Shown in pieces: positions 44,260 through 52,681 of a stretch of DNA of 64,000 nucleotides. Source of the DNA: Ciceribacter sp. T2.26MG-112.2 (GTDB lineage Bacteria > Pseudomonadota > Alphaproteobacteria > Rhizobiales > Rhizobiaceae); the NCBI RefSeq assembly GCF_900492205.1, contig NZ_UEYQ01000014.1, forward strand, positions 25,108-89,107, given 5' to 3'. The position numbers and the translations under genes were made by a program. Positions within the stretch are counted from its first letter, which is position 1, and every line of letters begins with the position of its first letter. The notes under the pieces are model-generated. The model was not told the DNA's origin, made no database searches, and saw only the letters and a program-made list of their open reading frames with translations.

Positions 44260-44781
44260 ATGCGCCTGACGAGCTTTTCCGACTATGCCCTGCGCATGCT
44301 GATGTTCGCCGCATCGAGCAGCGAGACGTCGTTTACCATCGAAGCGGCCTCGCGCGCCTTCGGTGTATCGAAGACCCATCTCAACAAGGTCGCCAGCACG
44401 CTGACACGCGGCGGCTTCCTCAAGGCGCTGCGCGGCCGGTCGGGAGGGCTGCTGCTCGCCCGGCCCGCCGAGACGATCCGCATCGGCGACGTCGTCCGGC
44501 TGACCGAACCGGATTTTGCCGTCGTCGAATGTTTCGCCACCGGCAACCAGTGTGTCCTGACCCGCACATGCAGGCTTTCGGGCATGCTGGGCGATGCGAT
44601 CGGGGCTTTCCTGTCGGCGCTGGACCGCTACACGCTCGCCGACATCGCTCTGGAGCCCGCCGCCTTCGCCGCCTTTCTGCCCGATGCGCCGCCACGGCCG
44701 CGCAGGCCCTATCGCCGGAAGGCCGAGACCGTTTCGGCAGTGGGAGACACCACGCCGGCCGCCCCAAAAAACCTGCCCTGA
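44260..44781 (+). CDS. Second NsrR-type Rrf2 regulator
   Basis: A 173-residue paralogue of the regulator at 21967. It starts MRLTSFSDYALRMLMFA and carries cysteines C91, C98 and C104 (ECFATGNQC...TC) at identical positions, so an NO-sensitive Fe-S cluster is expected. A basic Pro/Arg-rich tail of ~30 residues (PPRPRRPYRRKAE) is absent from the other copy and may alter DNA binding or stability. It lies between the truncated globin and a small membrane protein, apparently one operon. Confidence 0.85.
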   Translation: MRLTSFSDYALRMLMFAASSSETSFTIEAASRAFGVSKTHLNKVASTLTRGGFLKALRGRSGGLLLARPAETIRIGDVVRLTEPDFAVVECFATGNQCVLTRTCRLSGMLGDAIGAFLSALDRYTLADIALEPAAFAAFLPDAPPRPRRPYRRKAETVSAVGDTTPAAPKNLP

Positions 44782-44797
44782 CAAAAGGAGAACAACC

Positions 44798-44938
44798 ATG
44801 GCCGAGACCCCCGAGAAAGACACTCCGAAGACGCTGGCGGCCGAGACGATCGACGGCGGCAGCTCCCTTTTGCCGATGTTGATCGTCGGACTGATCATGA
44901 TCACGGTCGGCTATGTCGTCCTGATGATGTTCGTCTGA
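44798..44938 (+). CDS. 46-residue single-span membrane protein
   Basis: A small protein with an acidic/Thr-rich N-terminus (MAETPEKDTPKTLAAET) and one membrane helix (LLPMLIVGLIMITVGYVVLM). AAAAGGAG lies 6-7 bases before the ATG, a strong ribosome site, and the gene starts 16 bp after the NsrR-like stop. Small one-helix proteins (NnrT-like) occur in NO-reductase loci; resemblance is only by size and context. Probably a genuine gene from its ribosome site and hydrophobic composition. Confidence 0.7.
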   Translation: MAETPEKDTPKTLAAETIDGGSSLLPMLIVGLIMITVGYVVLMMFV

Positions 44939-45185
44939 TCCGAGGCCTTGATCCCGGCCGCAGGCGAGACCGAATGCGTGGTCCGGTGAGCCTGTGCCTT
45001 GGCGCAACGGACGGCTTTTCAACGCGTCGTCCCTTGGCTGATCGCTCAGTGCCCCACTGCCGAAACTTCCTTCTCGCGCGGCGGACGGGCCCTCTCGAGT
45101 TGAGGCCGCGTCGGCAAACATGCTAGAAGCGTCGGGACCGCTTTCGCCAAAGCCGGTCGGCATCGGTGAAGGCTGAAGGTGTCTT

Positions 45186-46085
45186 ATGAAGCTGCATATC
45201 CATCTTGGCGCCCACAAGACGGGCAGCACGTCACTTCAGTTTCACTTGCGCAAGAACGAGGCGAAGTTCGCCGATGCCGGCATGGCCTATATCCCCATGC
45301 CGGAGTTTCGAAAGCGCTATTCGGCCTTTCTCAACCGGATTGAAAACAGATACCCTGCCTTCATCAGGCTGCTTTCGCCGACGATCGAAAACAGGTTTCG
45401 CGAACAGCTTGTCCCTTTGTCGGGTTCGTCCCTGGTGGTGATCTCGGATGAGAACCTTCTGGGCGGCCTGGCACCGATCGCGGCCAAACACAGGCTCTAT
45501 CCCCATGCCGTGCGCATGGTCTCCGCGGTCAAACGCGCGGCCGGGCCGAACGACGCCCACTATTTCCTCTGCATCCGCAACTACCCGGAATTCATCGTCT
45601 CGATGTACCTTCATCTGGTCATCCAGGGCCGGCGTGTGCCTCCGCTCGAAAGCGTGACGGCGGATTTCCTAGGGGGCGCGCGTGGCTGGGCCGAGGTCGT
45701 GGCCGATGTTGCAAACGTGGTGGGCGCCGACCGGCTGACGGTCTGGACCTACGAGCACTATCGCGATGCTCCGGGCGCGGTACTCGATGTTCTGGCGCCC
45801 GGCGTCCCGGTCGAACTCTTCGTTCCGCCGGGAAACCTTGCCATCAATCGTTCGCTGACCGCCAAGGGCTGGCAGGTGATGGAGGCCTTGCAGGACATCC
45901 TGACCCGGACGGAACTGGCCAGCATGGGTACGCTGATGAGAAAGTTCCCGTTCGAGGAACCCAATCCCAAGGTCGTGCTCGACGATCCCGCGGCGCTGGC
46001 GGAGCTCGACGACAAATATCGCCGGGACAAGATCGCCATCGCCGCGCTCGGCTGTCGCCTGCTCGATGGCACCCAAGCCGGTTGA
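45186..46085 (+). CDS. Sulfotransferase-like P-loop protein, second copy
   Basis: A 299-residue protein starting MKLHIHLGAHKTGSTSLQFH, with the same LGAHKT motif as the gene at 22501. The central HYFLCIRNYPEFIVSMYLHL corresponds to the 3'-phosphate-binding segment. The rest is divergent, and this copy has normal high-GC composition, so the two are not a recent duplication. Acceptor substrate unknown. It begins ~250 bp after the small membrane protein gene and is likely a separate unit. Confidence 0.65.
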   Translation: MKLHIHLGAHKTGSTSLQFHLRKNEAKFADAGMAYIPMPEFRKRYSAFLNRIENRYPAFIRLLSPTIENRFREQLVPLSGSSLVVISDENLLGGLAPIAAKHRLYPHAVRMVSAVKRAAGPNDAHYFLCIRNYPEFIVSMYLHLVIQGRRVPPLESVTADFLGGARGWAEVVADVANVVGADRLTVWTYEHYRDAPGAVLDVLAPGVPVELFVPPGNLAINRSLTAKGWQVMEALQDILTRTELASMGTLMRKFPFEEPNPKVVLDDPAALAELDDKYRRDKIAIAALGCRLLDGTQAG

Positions 46086-46279
46086 TCCGCCAGCCTTTGC
46101 CGCATCCGTTGCTGCGCGAGCGCAACCCTTGGGCCGGCCTGTCGACGGCAGTCCGTCGGTTCTGTGCGGCTCGCCGGTCATGAAACCTTCATCGAACCTT
46201 CACATTGCGGAAAGGTTTTCTTGACGATTTCCAAGCAAGCCTTGCGGCCATAACAACAAATGGATTTTGGAGAAAGACA

Positions 46280-48082
46280 ATGGTTACTGGCGCCGCGTTG
46301 GAGACGGGCATCTTGCGCCGCTTTGCCAATGACCAGTTGCTGACCCTTGCCAAGCTGGTCGTCGAAAACGCGCTGCAGCCGATCGTCGAGGTCGGCACGG
46401 GTGCCGTGTTCGGCTATGAGAGCCTGATGCGCGGCCACGACCGGATCGGCTTCGACAGCCCCCTCGACCTGCTCGACCAGGCGGCGGCCTCGGGCCAGTT
46501 GGTATCGATCGAGCAGATGGTGGCGAGCCGGGCGCTCGCCAAGTTCGCCACGCTGCCGCATTTCTCCGACACCACGCTCTTTCTCAATCTCGACGTCCGG
46601 TTGATCGCCCATGGCGACGAACTGCTCGACAGTGTGCTGCAACACCTGCGCCTGGCCAATATACCGCCATCCTCGGTATGCTTCGAGCTCTCCGAACGCT
46701 TCGACAATACCAGCGTGCCGGAATTTGCCGGCCTCGTGGCGCGGCTACGGAAATCCGGCTTCAAGCTGGCAATCGACGATTTCGGTGTCGGCCATGGTGA
46801 GATGAAGCTCTTGTGCGACTTTCCGGTCGACTATGTGAAGATCGACCGCCACTTCATCGCCGGCCTCGACGGCAATCCGCGCAAGCGCCATCTGGTCAAG
46901 AACATCGTCAACTTCTGCCACGTGCTCGGTGTGCGGGTGATCGCCGAGGGTATAGAGACGGAAGCCGAGTTCATCGCCTGCCGCGAATTCGGCGTCGATC
47001 TGGTACAGGGCTGGTTCATCGCCCGTCCGACCACGCTGATGAACGAGTTGAAGCCGTCATTCCCGCACCTGCAGGAGATCGGCAAGGTACGCCGCTCGAC
47101 GCAGTCGCTCGACGAGATCCTCATTCGCCGGCAGATCGAGCATATGCCGACGGTCTTCGAGCACGAGGGAATCGACAGCGTCTTCGATCTGTTCCGCCGC
47201 AATCCGCGCCAGTCCTTCTTCCCGGTGCTCAATGCCAATGGCGAACCGCGCGGCATCATCAACGAGTTCCACCTCAAGGAATTCATCTACCAGCCCTTCG
47301 GCCGCGACCTGTTGAAGAACAAGATCTACGAACGCTCGATCTCGCATTTCGTCGAGCGCGCCCCGATCGTCGGCCTCGATGCCGATGCCGAGCGGCTGAT
47401 GTCGATCTTCGCGAATATGGACGGTTCCGACTGCGTCATCCTCACCGAGAACATGCGCTATGCCGGCGTGGTCTCGGCCGCCTCGCTGATCCGCATCATC
47501 AACGAGAAGCAGTTGAAGACCGCGCAGGACCAGAATCCTTTGACCGGGCTTCCCGGCAATCGCGCGATCCGCGACCTCATGCAGGATTTCGCCCGCGACG
47601 GCGATGACAGCCGGTTCTTCTGCTATTGCGACTTCGACCACTTCAAGCCGTTCAACGACCATTACGGTTTCCAGAGCGGCGACCATGCCATCTCGCTGTT
47701 TGCCGCCCTGCTGCGTCGCTATTTCTTCGCCGAGGGCGATTTCCTCGGCCATGTCGGCGGCGACGATTTCTTCATCGGCCTGCGCGACTGGAGCCGCGAG
47801 GAACTGACCGAGATCCTCGACCGGCTTCTTTCCGACTTCCACGACGACGTGATCGAACTCTATTCCGAAGAGGACCGCAGCACCGGCCGCATCCATGGCC
47901 AGGACCGCCATGGCCGCGACCGCGAATTCCCGCTGATGCGCTGCTCGATCGGCGTGCTCGAACTGCCGCAGGGGCTGGTGATCGACGACGTCAACCGTGT
48001 CTCGGCCGAGATCGCCGAGTTGAAGAAAAAGGCGAAGAGCAGCGAAAGCGGCCTGGTGATCGACGTCTACCTGGGTCGCTGA
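46280..48082 (+). CDS. EAL-CBS-GGDEF cyclic-di-GMP protein with degenerate GGDDF
   Basis: A 600-residue soluble protein. An N-terminal EAL phosphodiesterase domain (~20-260) has ESL at 47-49, FELSE, AIDDFG, VKIDR and AEGIE, so catalytic residues look intact. A middle CBS pair (~270-405) follows, then a C-terminal GGDEF domain that begins QNPLTGLPGNRAIRD and has GGDDF at ~493-497. The Glu-to-Asp change in the GGDEF core suggests weak or no cyclase activity and a regulatory role, perhaps ligand-controlled through CBS. The ATG at 46280 has GGAG upstream; domain order EAL-CBS-GGDEF is the reverse of the usual GGDEF-EAL. Confidence 0.88.
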   Translation: MVTGAALETGILRRFANDQLLTLAKLVVENALQPIVEVGTGAVFGYESLMRGHDRIGFDSPLDLLDQAAASGQLVSIEQMVASRALAKFATLPHFSDTTLFLNLDVRLIAHGDELLDSVLQHLRLANIPPSSVCFELSERFDNTSVPEFAGLVARLRKSGFKLAIDDFGVGHGEMKLLCDFPVDYVKIDRHFIAGLDGNPRKRHLVKNIVNFCHVLGVRVIAEGIETEAEFIACREFGVDLVQGWFIARPTTLMNELKPSFPHLQEIGKVRRSTQSLDEILIRRQIEHMPTVFEHEGIDSVFDLFRRNPRQSFFPVLNANGEPRGIINEFHLKEFIYQPFGRDLLKNKIYERSISHFVERAPIVGLDADAERLMSIFANMDGSDCVILTENMRYAGVVSAASLIRIINEKQLKTAQDQNPLTGLPGNRAIRDLMQDFARDGDDSRFFCYCDFDHFKPFNDHYGFQSGDHAISLFAALLRRYFFAEGDFLGHVGGDDFFIGLRDWSREELTEILDRLLSDFHDDVIELYSEEDRSTGRIHGQDRHGRDREFPLMRCSIGVLELPQGLVIDDVNRVSAEIAELKKKAKSSESGLVIDVYLGR

Positions 48083-48226
48083 GAACCGCCGGACCGCTCG
48101 CTACGGGCGGCCGGCGATAGCGCAAGGGCGGGCAGGACAGAAGCCTCCGCGTCAATGAGCCTCCTTTCCAGATCGTGACCCATGGCTTATGTCGGGACAT
48201 CCGCGCCGAGTGAGAGGACATCCGCC

Positions 48227-49228
48227 ATGCCGCTTCCTGCATCCATGCGCTACGTCGACCTGCCGTCCTTCGGCGAGGCCGATGTCATGACCTTCGCCAC
48301 CGGCCCGCTGCCCTCGCCAAGGTCGGGCGATATCCTAGTGCGGGTCGAAGCCGCCGGCGTCAATCGCCCCGATGTCGCCCAGCGCCAGGGCACCTATCCC
48401 GCGCCGAAGGACGCAAGCCCCGTGCTCGGCCTCGAAGTGGCCGGGGAGGTGGTGGCGCTGGGCGAGGGTGTCACGGAATTTGCAGTCGGCGACGCGGTCT
48501 GCGCGCTCGCCAATGGCGGCGGCTATGCCGAATACTGTGCGGTGCCCGCCGGCCAGGCGCTGCCCTGGCCGAAGGGTTTTGACGCCGTGAAGGCCGCGGC
48601 CCTGCCGGAAACCTTCTTCACCGTCTGGGCCAACCTCTTCCAGATGGCGGGCTTGACCGAAGGCGAGACCGTGCTGATCCACGGCGGCACGTCGGGCATC
48701 GGCACCACCGCGATCCAGCTGGCGAAAGCCTTCGGTGCGGAGGTCTTCGCCACCGCCGGCTCCGACGAGAAATGCAAGGCCTGCACCGATCTCGGCGCCA
48801 AGCGGGCGATCAACTACAGGACCGAGGATTTCGTCGAAGTGATCAAGGCCGAGACGGATCGGCGTGGCGTCGATACCGTGCTCGACATGATCGGCGCCGC
48901 CTATTTCCAGAAGAACCTCTCCTGTCTCGCCAAGGACGGCTGCCTGTCGATCATCGCCTTCCTCGGCGGCTCGGTGGCTGACAAGGTCGACCTCAGCCCG
49001 ATCATGGTCAAACGCCTGACCGTCACCGGCTCCACCATGCGCCCTCGCACCGCCGAGGAGAAACGCGGCATCCGCGACGAACTCGTCGCCGAGGTCTGGC
49101 CGCTGCTGGAAGCCGGCACCGTCGCCCCCGTCATCCACACCGTCCTGCCCTTCGACGAGGTCGTCGAGGCCCACCGGCTGATGGAAAGCTCGCAGCATAT
49201 CGGCAAGATCGTGCTCAGGCTGGGGTGA
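48227..49228 (+). CDS. NAD(P)H quinone oxidoreductase (zeta-crystallin/PIG3 type)
   Basis: A 333-residue zinc-independent medium-chain dehydrogenase. The substrate half contains [19 protein letters not shown], and the cofactor Rossmann motif appears as [20 protein letters not shown]. It lacks the zinc-ligand cysteines of alcohol dehydrogenases, as expected for PIG3-type reductases that protect against quinones. The ATG at 48227 is preceded by GAGAGGA; an upstream ATG at 48182 would add 15 residues. Confidence 0.9.
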   Translation: MPLPASMRYVDLPSFGEADVMTFATGPLPSPRSGDILVRVEAAGVNRPDVAQRQGTYPAPKDASPVLGLEVAGEVVALGEGVTEFAVGDAVCALANGGGYAEYCAVPAGQALPWPKGFDAVKAAALPETFFTVWANLFQMAGLTEGETVLIHGGTSGIGTTAIQLAKAFGAEVFATAGSDEKCKACTDLGAKRAINYRTEDFVEVIKAETDRRGVDTVLDMIGAAYFQKNLSCLAKDGCLSIIAFLGGSVADKVDLSPIMVKRLTVTGSTMRPRTAEEKRGIRDELVAEVWPLLEAGTVAPVIHTVLPFDEVVEAHRLMESSQHIGKIVLRLG

Positions 49229-49334
49229 GGGCGGGGGGCGTTTTCGGACGGCTTCCAGATAACGGAGCTTGTACGTCTTCCGTTGGAGGTCGCATTGCTG
49301 TGGTCATAAAGTTTCAACTGGTAACCCGGTGCCG

Positions 49335-50108
49335 ATGTCTGCAATACGAAAAGCGAAATCGACAAGCCTGCCAGCCCCGTATCTGAAGCGCCTTTGGGTG
49401 CGGGAGGATGCTCGGTTGGGCGAACAATATCCGTTCGACCTGCCCTGGCTCGACCAGGATTTTGCCGTCGATTTCGCGACACCGGTGACCATCATCGTGG
49501 GTGAGAACGGCACTGGAAAATCCACCCTCATCGAGGCCGTGGCTGCGTTGTGCGGCTATGACGAGGCCGGGGGCGGCAAGGGCTACAGGCCGGTTGACCA
49601 CTCCCGTGCGCTGGACCGCAGCGGAGCCCTGCTGGCCAGCGCGCTGCGTGCCGCCTGGTTGCCGAAGGTCACGGCGGGCTGGTTCTTTCGTGCGGAATCC
49701 TTCTTCTCTGTGGCGCGCTTTCTCGACGAAGCGGCCCGCGACGCCAATGCTGCGCCGCCCGACTTCTTGTCCTTTAGCCATGGCGAAGGTTTCGTGCGTT
49801 TTTTTGAAGAGCGCATGAGCAAGCAGGGAATTTACTTTCTCGACGAACCTGAAAGCGCGCTTTCCCCGAAGCGCCAGCTGGAACTGCTGCGCCTTCTCCA
49901 TGAGATCCAGGGATCGGCCAATGCGCAAGTCATCATGGCGACGCATTCACCCATCCTGATGGCGGTCCCCGGTGCCCGGCTGCTGGAGATTACCCGCGCC
50001 GGCATTGCGGACATCGACCTGCGCGATACGCGGCATTTCAAGCTCTACAAGGACTTCACCAGCGACCCGGACGATTTTGTCGACCGTGCGCTGCGCGACG
50101 TGATTTGA
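49335..50108 (+). CDS. AAA-type predicted ATPase
   Basis: A 257-residue stand-alone ABC/SMC-like ATPase. Walker A is VGENGTGKSTLIEA, a signature-like LSFSHGEGFVRFFEER follows, Walker B is GIYFLDEPESALS, and ATHSP is the switch region. It has no membrane segments or coiled-coil arm. Single-gene members of this type (AAA_21-like) occur as housekeeping proteins and as parts of defence systems; no partner nuclease gene is beside it, so a defence role is unsupported. The ATG at 49335 is chosen since the frame before it is not conserved-looking. Confidence 0.8.
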   Translation: MSAIRKAKSTSLPAPYLKRLWVREDARLGEQYPFDLPWLDQDFAVDFATPVTIIVGENGTGKSTLIEAVAALCGYDEAGGGKGYRPVDHSRALDRSGALLASALRAAWLPKVTAGWFFRAESFFSVARFLDEAARDANAAPPDFLSFSHGEGFVRFFEERMSKQGIYFLDEPESALSPKRQLELLRLLHEIQGSANAQVIMATHSPILMAVPGARLLEITRAGIADIDLRDTRHFKLYKDFTSDPDDFVDRALRDVI

Positions 50109-50210
50109 ACGCCAGAGGAGCGCGCCAGCGGCGCGAACCTATGCCGCCAAGCGGTCAACGCTGCGTGGGTGGCGCTTCGTGGTGCTTGCTGCCAGTTTGG
50201 CATTTTTCTG

Positions 50211-50321
50211 CCCCTCACCCTGACCCTCTCCCCGCAGGCGGGGAGAGGGGACGGCCACGGCGGCGCCACTCGTCCCTTCTCCCCGTTCACGGGGAGAAGG
50301 TGCCGGCAGGCGGATGAGGGG
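50211..50321. repeat. RIME-like palindromic intergenic repeat, copy 2
   Basis: A 111-bp mosaic from CCCCTCACCCTGACCC to GGCAGGCGGATGAGGGG, in reverse orientation to the copy at 32968. It contains hairpins CTCTCCCCGCAGGCGGGGAGAG and CTTCTCCCCGTTCACGGGGAGAAG, and lies between the AAA ATPase and the OGT gene. Confidence 0.8.
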
Positions 50322-50422
50322 GCAAGCCCCAAACGCAGCGGCGCCCACCCCACATCCCTGAGCGCCAGTTTCGTGCAACCGTCGGTCCGTAAGCCTGCCG
50401 GCGACGGATGGAGGCGAAGGCC

Positions 50423-52354
50423 ATGAAGAAGAGCTTCGAGCAGGCGCTCAAGGAATATCAGGCCGGGCGGCTGCCGGCGGCGCTGAAGTTCGCCGAGAAG
50501 GCCATGGCCGAAGGCGGCGCGAACCATCCCGGCCTCCTGGCGCTGATCGGCAATATCCAGTTCAAGTCCGGCAACCGCACGGCCGCCGCCGAGGCCTTTG
50601 CCCGCGCGGCGGACAAGGCCGACGACAAGGCCGCCGCCGGCTATCTGAAGCTTGCCGTGACGCTTGCCCAGGCGGCCGGTCTGACCGATCTCATGCTCGC
50701 CGTCGGCGTCCGGGCCGTGAAGCTCAACCCCGCAGACCCCGAGTTGGCCTTCACCGTCGCCAGCGCCTTCTTCACCCGCGGCCGCTGGGGCGACATGGAT
50801 CCGATGCTGGAACGGCTCGATCGCGACAATGACCGGCACATGGCGCTGATCGTCAATCATCACCGGCTGATGAGCCGCTTCGACGCGCTCTATGCCGAAC
50901 TCGACCGGGCGCTCTTGACCCGCCCCGACGACCTGTTCCTCAACGTCTCGAAATTCGCGGTCGCCCGCGAGGTTCTCGATTTCCCCACCATCGAGCGCCA
51001 CGAGGCGCTGATGCGCGAGCCGGACGCGCCCTTTGCCGCCGGCCTGATGGCGCGCGAGCCGGCGCTCGGCCGCATCCTCTGGTGCGACGACGAGGCGCTC
51101 AATGCCCGCCCGAGCCAGGAAGCATCGAGTTATGCCGCGACCCTGCGGTCGGCGACCGGCCGCACCCGCCGGGCCTTCTCCGCCCCGGGCGAAAAGATCC
51201 GCATCGGCTACCTGTCCAATGATTTCCACGGCCATGCGACGATGACGCTGTTCCTCGAGGCCATGGCCGCCCACGACCTCGAGCGCTTCGACGTCACACT
51301 GTTCTGCTATACCGAGCGCCATTCCGCAGCCCAGCAGGCCGCCTGGCCGGAACACCTGCGCGCCCGGATCGTTCCGGTCGGCCATCTGTCCGACGAGGCG
51401 GCGGCCGCCCTGATCTCCGAGCACCGGACCGACATCCTGGTCGACCTCAAGGGCCACACGATGGGCGCCCGTCTCGGCATCGTCAATCTCTCCGACGCGC
51501 CGGTCAAGGTCACTTATCTAGGCTTCCCCGGCTCCGTCACCGGCGTCGAGCTCGACTATGCGATCACCGATCCGATCATAACACCCGACAGTGCCAAACC
51601 TTTCTACGCCGAAAAGCTCTGCCGCCTGCCGGAGACCTACCAGGCCAACAACTGGCGCACCCGCCCGCGGCCGCGGCCGATGGAACGCGGCGACGTCGGC
51701 CTGCCTGAGGACGCCTTCGTCTTCGCCTCGTTCAACGCCAGCTACAAGATCACGCCGTCCACGCTGTCGCTCTGGGTCGCGGTTTTGTCCGCCGTGCCGG
51801 ACTCGCTTTTATGGATCCTCTGCCGCTCGCCCGAGGCGCGGCGCAATTTCACCGCCGCCCTGCAGGCCCGCGGCGTCGATCCGGCACGCCTGATCTTTGC
51901 CGAGAACCGGCCGTATGCCGAGCATGTCAGTCGCCTCCCGCTCGCCGACCTCGCGCTCGACACCCGGCCGTGGAATGGCCACACGACCACCTCCGACATG
52001 CTGTGGGCCGGCCTGCCGGTGCTCGCGACAAGGGGCAGGACCTTCGCCAGCCGGGTATCCGCAAGCCTCCTGACGGCGATCGGCCTGCCGGAGCTGATTG
52101 CCGAGACCGACCGGGATCTTGTCGACAAGGCGGTGATGCTGGCCCGCGACCCTTACGCGCTCACCGCCCTCAGGTCGCGCCTCGACGCGGCCCGCTTCAC
52201 GGCGCCGCTGTTCGACAACGAACGCTTCTGCCGCCATCTGGAGCGCGGCTTCGAGGCCATGGCCGCGCGGGCGAGGGCGGGTCTGGCGCCCGAGCATATC
52301 GATGTCGAGCCGCTGCCGCCGCGCACCACGCCCTTCTCCGGCGAAGCCTCCTGA
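50423..52354 (+). CDS. TPR-containing glycosyltransferase, family 41 (OGT/SPINDLY-like)
   Basis: A 643-residue soluble protein. The N-terminal ~240 residues are helical TPR-like repeats (FEQALKEYQAGRLPAALKFAE is the first). The C-terminal GT41 catalytic region has IRIGYLSNDFHGHATM, DILVDLKGHTMGARLGI, VTYLGFPGSVTGVELDY and DTRPWNGHTTTSDMLWAGLP, matching bacterial O-GlcNAc-transferase-like enzymes. It should transfer a sugar from a UDP- or other nucleotide donor to a protein acceptor. The acceptor is unknown. The ATG at 50423 has GGAGGCGAAGG upstream. Confidence 0.88.
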   Translation: MKKSFEQALKEYQAGRLPAALKFAEKAMAEGGANHPGLLALIGNIQFKSGNRTAAAEAFARAADKADDKAAAGYLKLAVTLAQAAGLTDLMLAVGVRAVKLNPADPELAFTVASAFFTRGRWGDMDPMLERLDRDNDRHMALIVNHHRLMSRFDALYAELDRALLTRPDDLFLNVSKFAVAREVLDFPTIERHEALMREPDAPFAAGLMAREPALGRILWCDDEALNARPSQEASSYAATLRSATGRTRRAFSAPGEKIRIGYLSNDFHGHATMTLFLEAMAAHDLERFDVTLFCYTERHSAAQQAAWPEHLRARIVPVGHLSDEAAAALISEHRTDILVDLKGHTMGARLGIVNLSDAPVKVTYLGFPGSVTGVELDYAITDPIITPDSAKPFYAEKLCRLPETYQANNWRTRPRPRPMERGDVGLPEDAFVFASFNASYKITPSTLSLWVAVLSAVPDSLLWILCRSPEARRNFTAALQARGVDPARLIFAENRPYAEHVSRLPLADLALDTRPWNGHTTTSDMLWAGLPVLATRGRTFASRVSASLLTAIGLPELIAETDRDLVDKAVMLARDPYALTALRSRLDAARFTAPLFDNERFCRHLERGFEAMAARARAGLAPEHIDVEPLPPRTTPFSGEAS

Positions 52355-52429
52355 TCGACGCCCCTTGAAACCTTGGGCCTCGACGCCCATCTTCTGTTCA
52401 GTGTTAACGAACGAAAGGGAGGTGATCGA

Positions 52430-52504
52430 ATGTCTAATGAGATTTCGGTTTGCATGACGGGCTTGGCGAAGACGATGGTCTCGACGGGGCAGCCCTCGGC
52501 CTGA
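52430..52504 (+). CDS. Candidate 24-residue small protein with exceptional ribosome site
   Basis: The 24-codon frame starts MSNEISVCMTGLAKT and ends GQPSA. It is preceded by GGGAGGTGATC, an almost complete match to the anti-Shine-Dalgarno region of 16S rRNA, ending 3 bases before the ATG. A strong terminator follows 60 bp downstream (52567), so a ~200-nt transcript is self-contained. It could be a small protein or a small RNA with incidental frame. No family is recognised; it is neither hydrophobic nor rich in any regulatory codon. Confidence 0.5.
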   Translation: MSNEISVCMTGLAKTMVSTGQPSA

Positions 52505-52566
52505 CCTCGCCTTGCTACGGATCGCGCCGCGTGATCCGGGTCCGGAATGGGACCAAACTCATGGAA

Positions 52567-52592
52567 GGGCCGCCTCGCGCGGCCCTTTTTTT
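52567..52592 (+). terminator. Rho-independent terminator
   Basis: GGGCCGC-CTCGC-GCGGCCC is followed by seven T residues, ending the short transcript carrying the 24-codon frame, or the OGT transcript. Confidence 0.93.
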
Positions 52593-52681
52593 GTGGCCAG
52601 ACACTTGAAGCATGTTTCCCGGACGAGATCGCGCAAGATCCGCGCCCGCAACCTCATGGCAACGGTCTCACTCGAACCCGC

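Noticed and set aside
49335..50108. Stand-alone AAA ATPase as part of an anti-phage system
   Set aside because: No nuclease, reverse transcriptase, TOPRIM or other defence partner is encoded on either side; the neighbours are a quinone oxidoreductase and an OGT.
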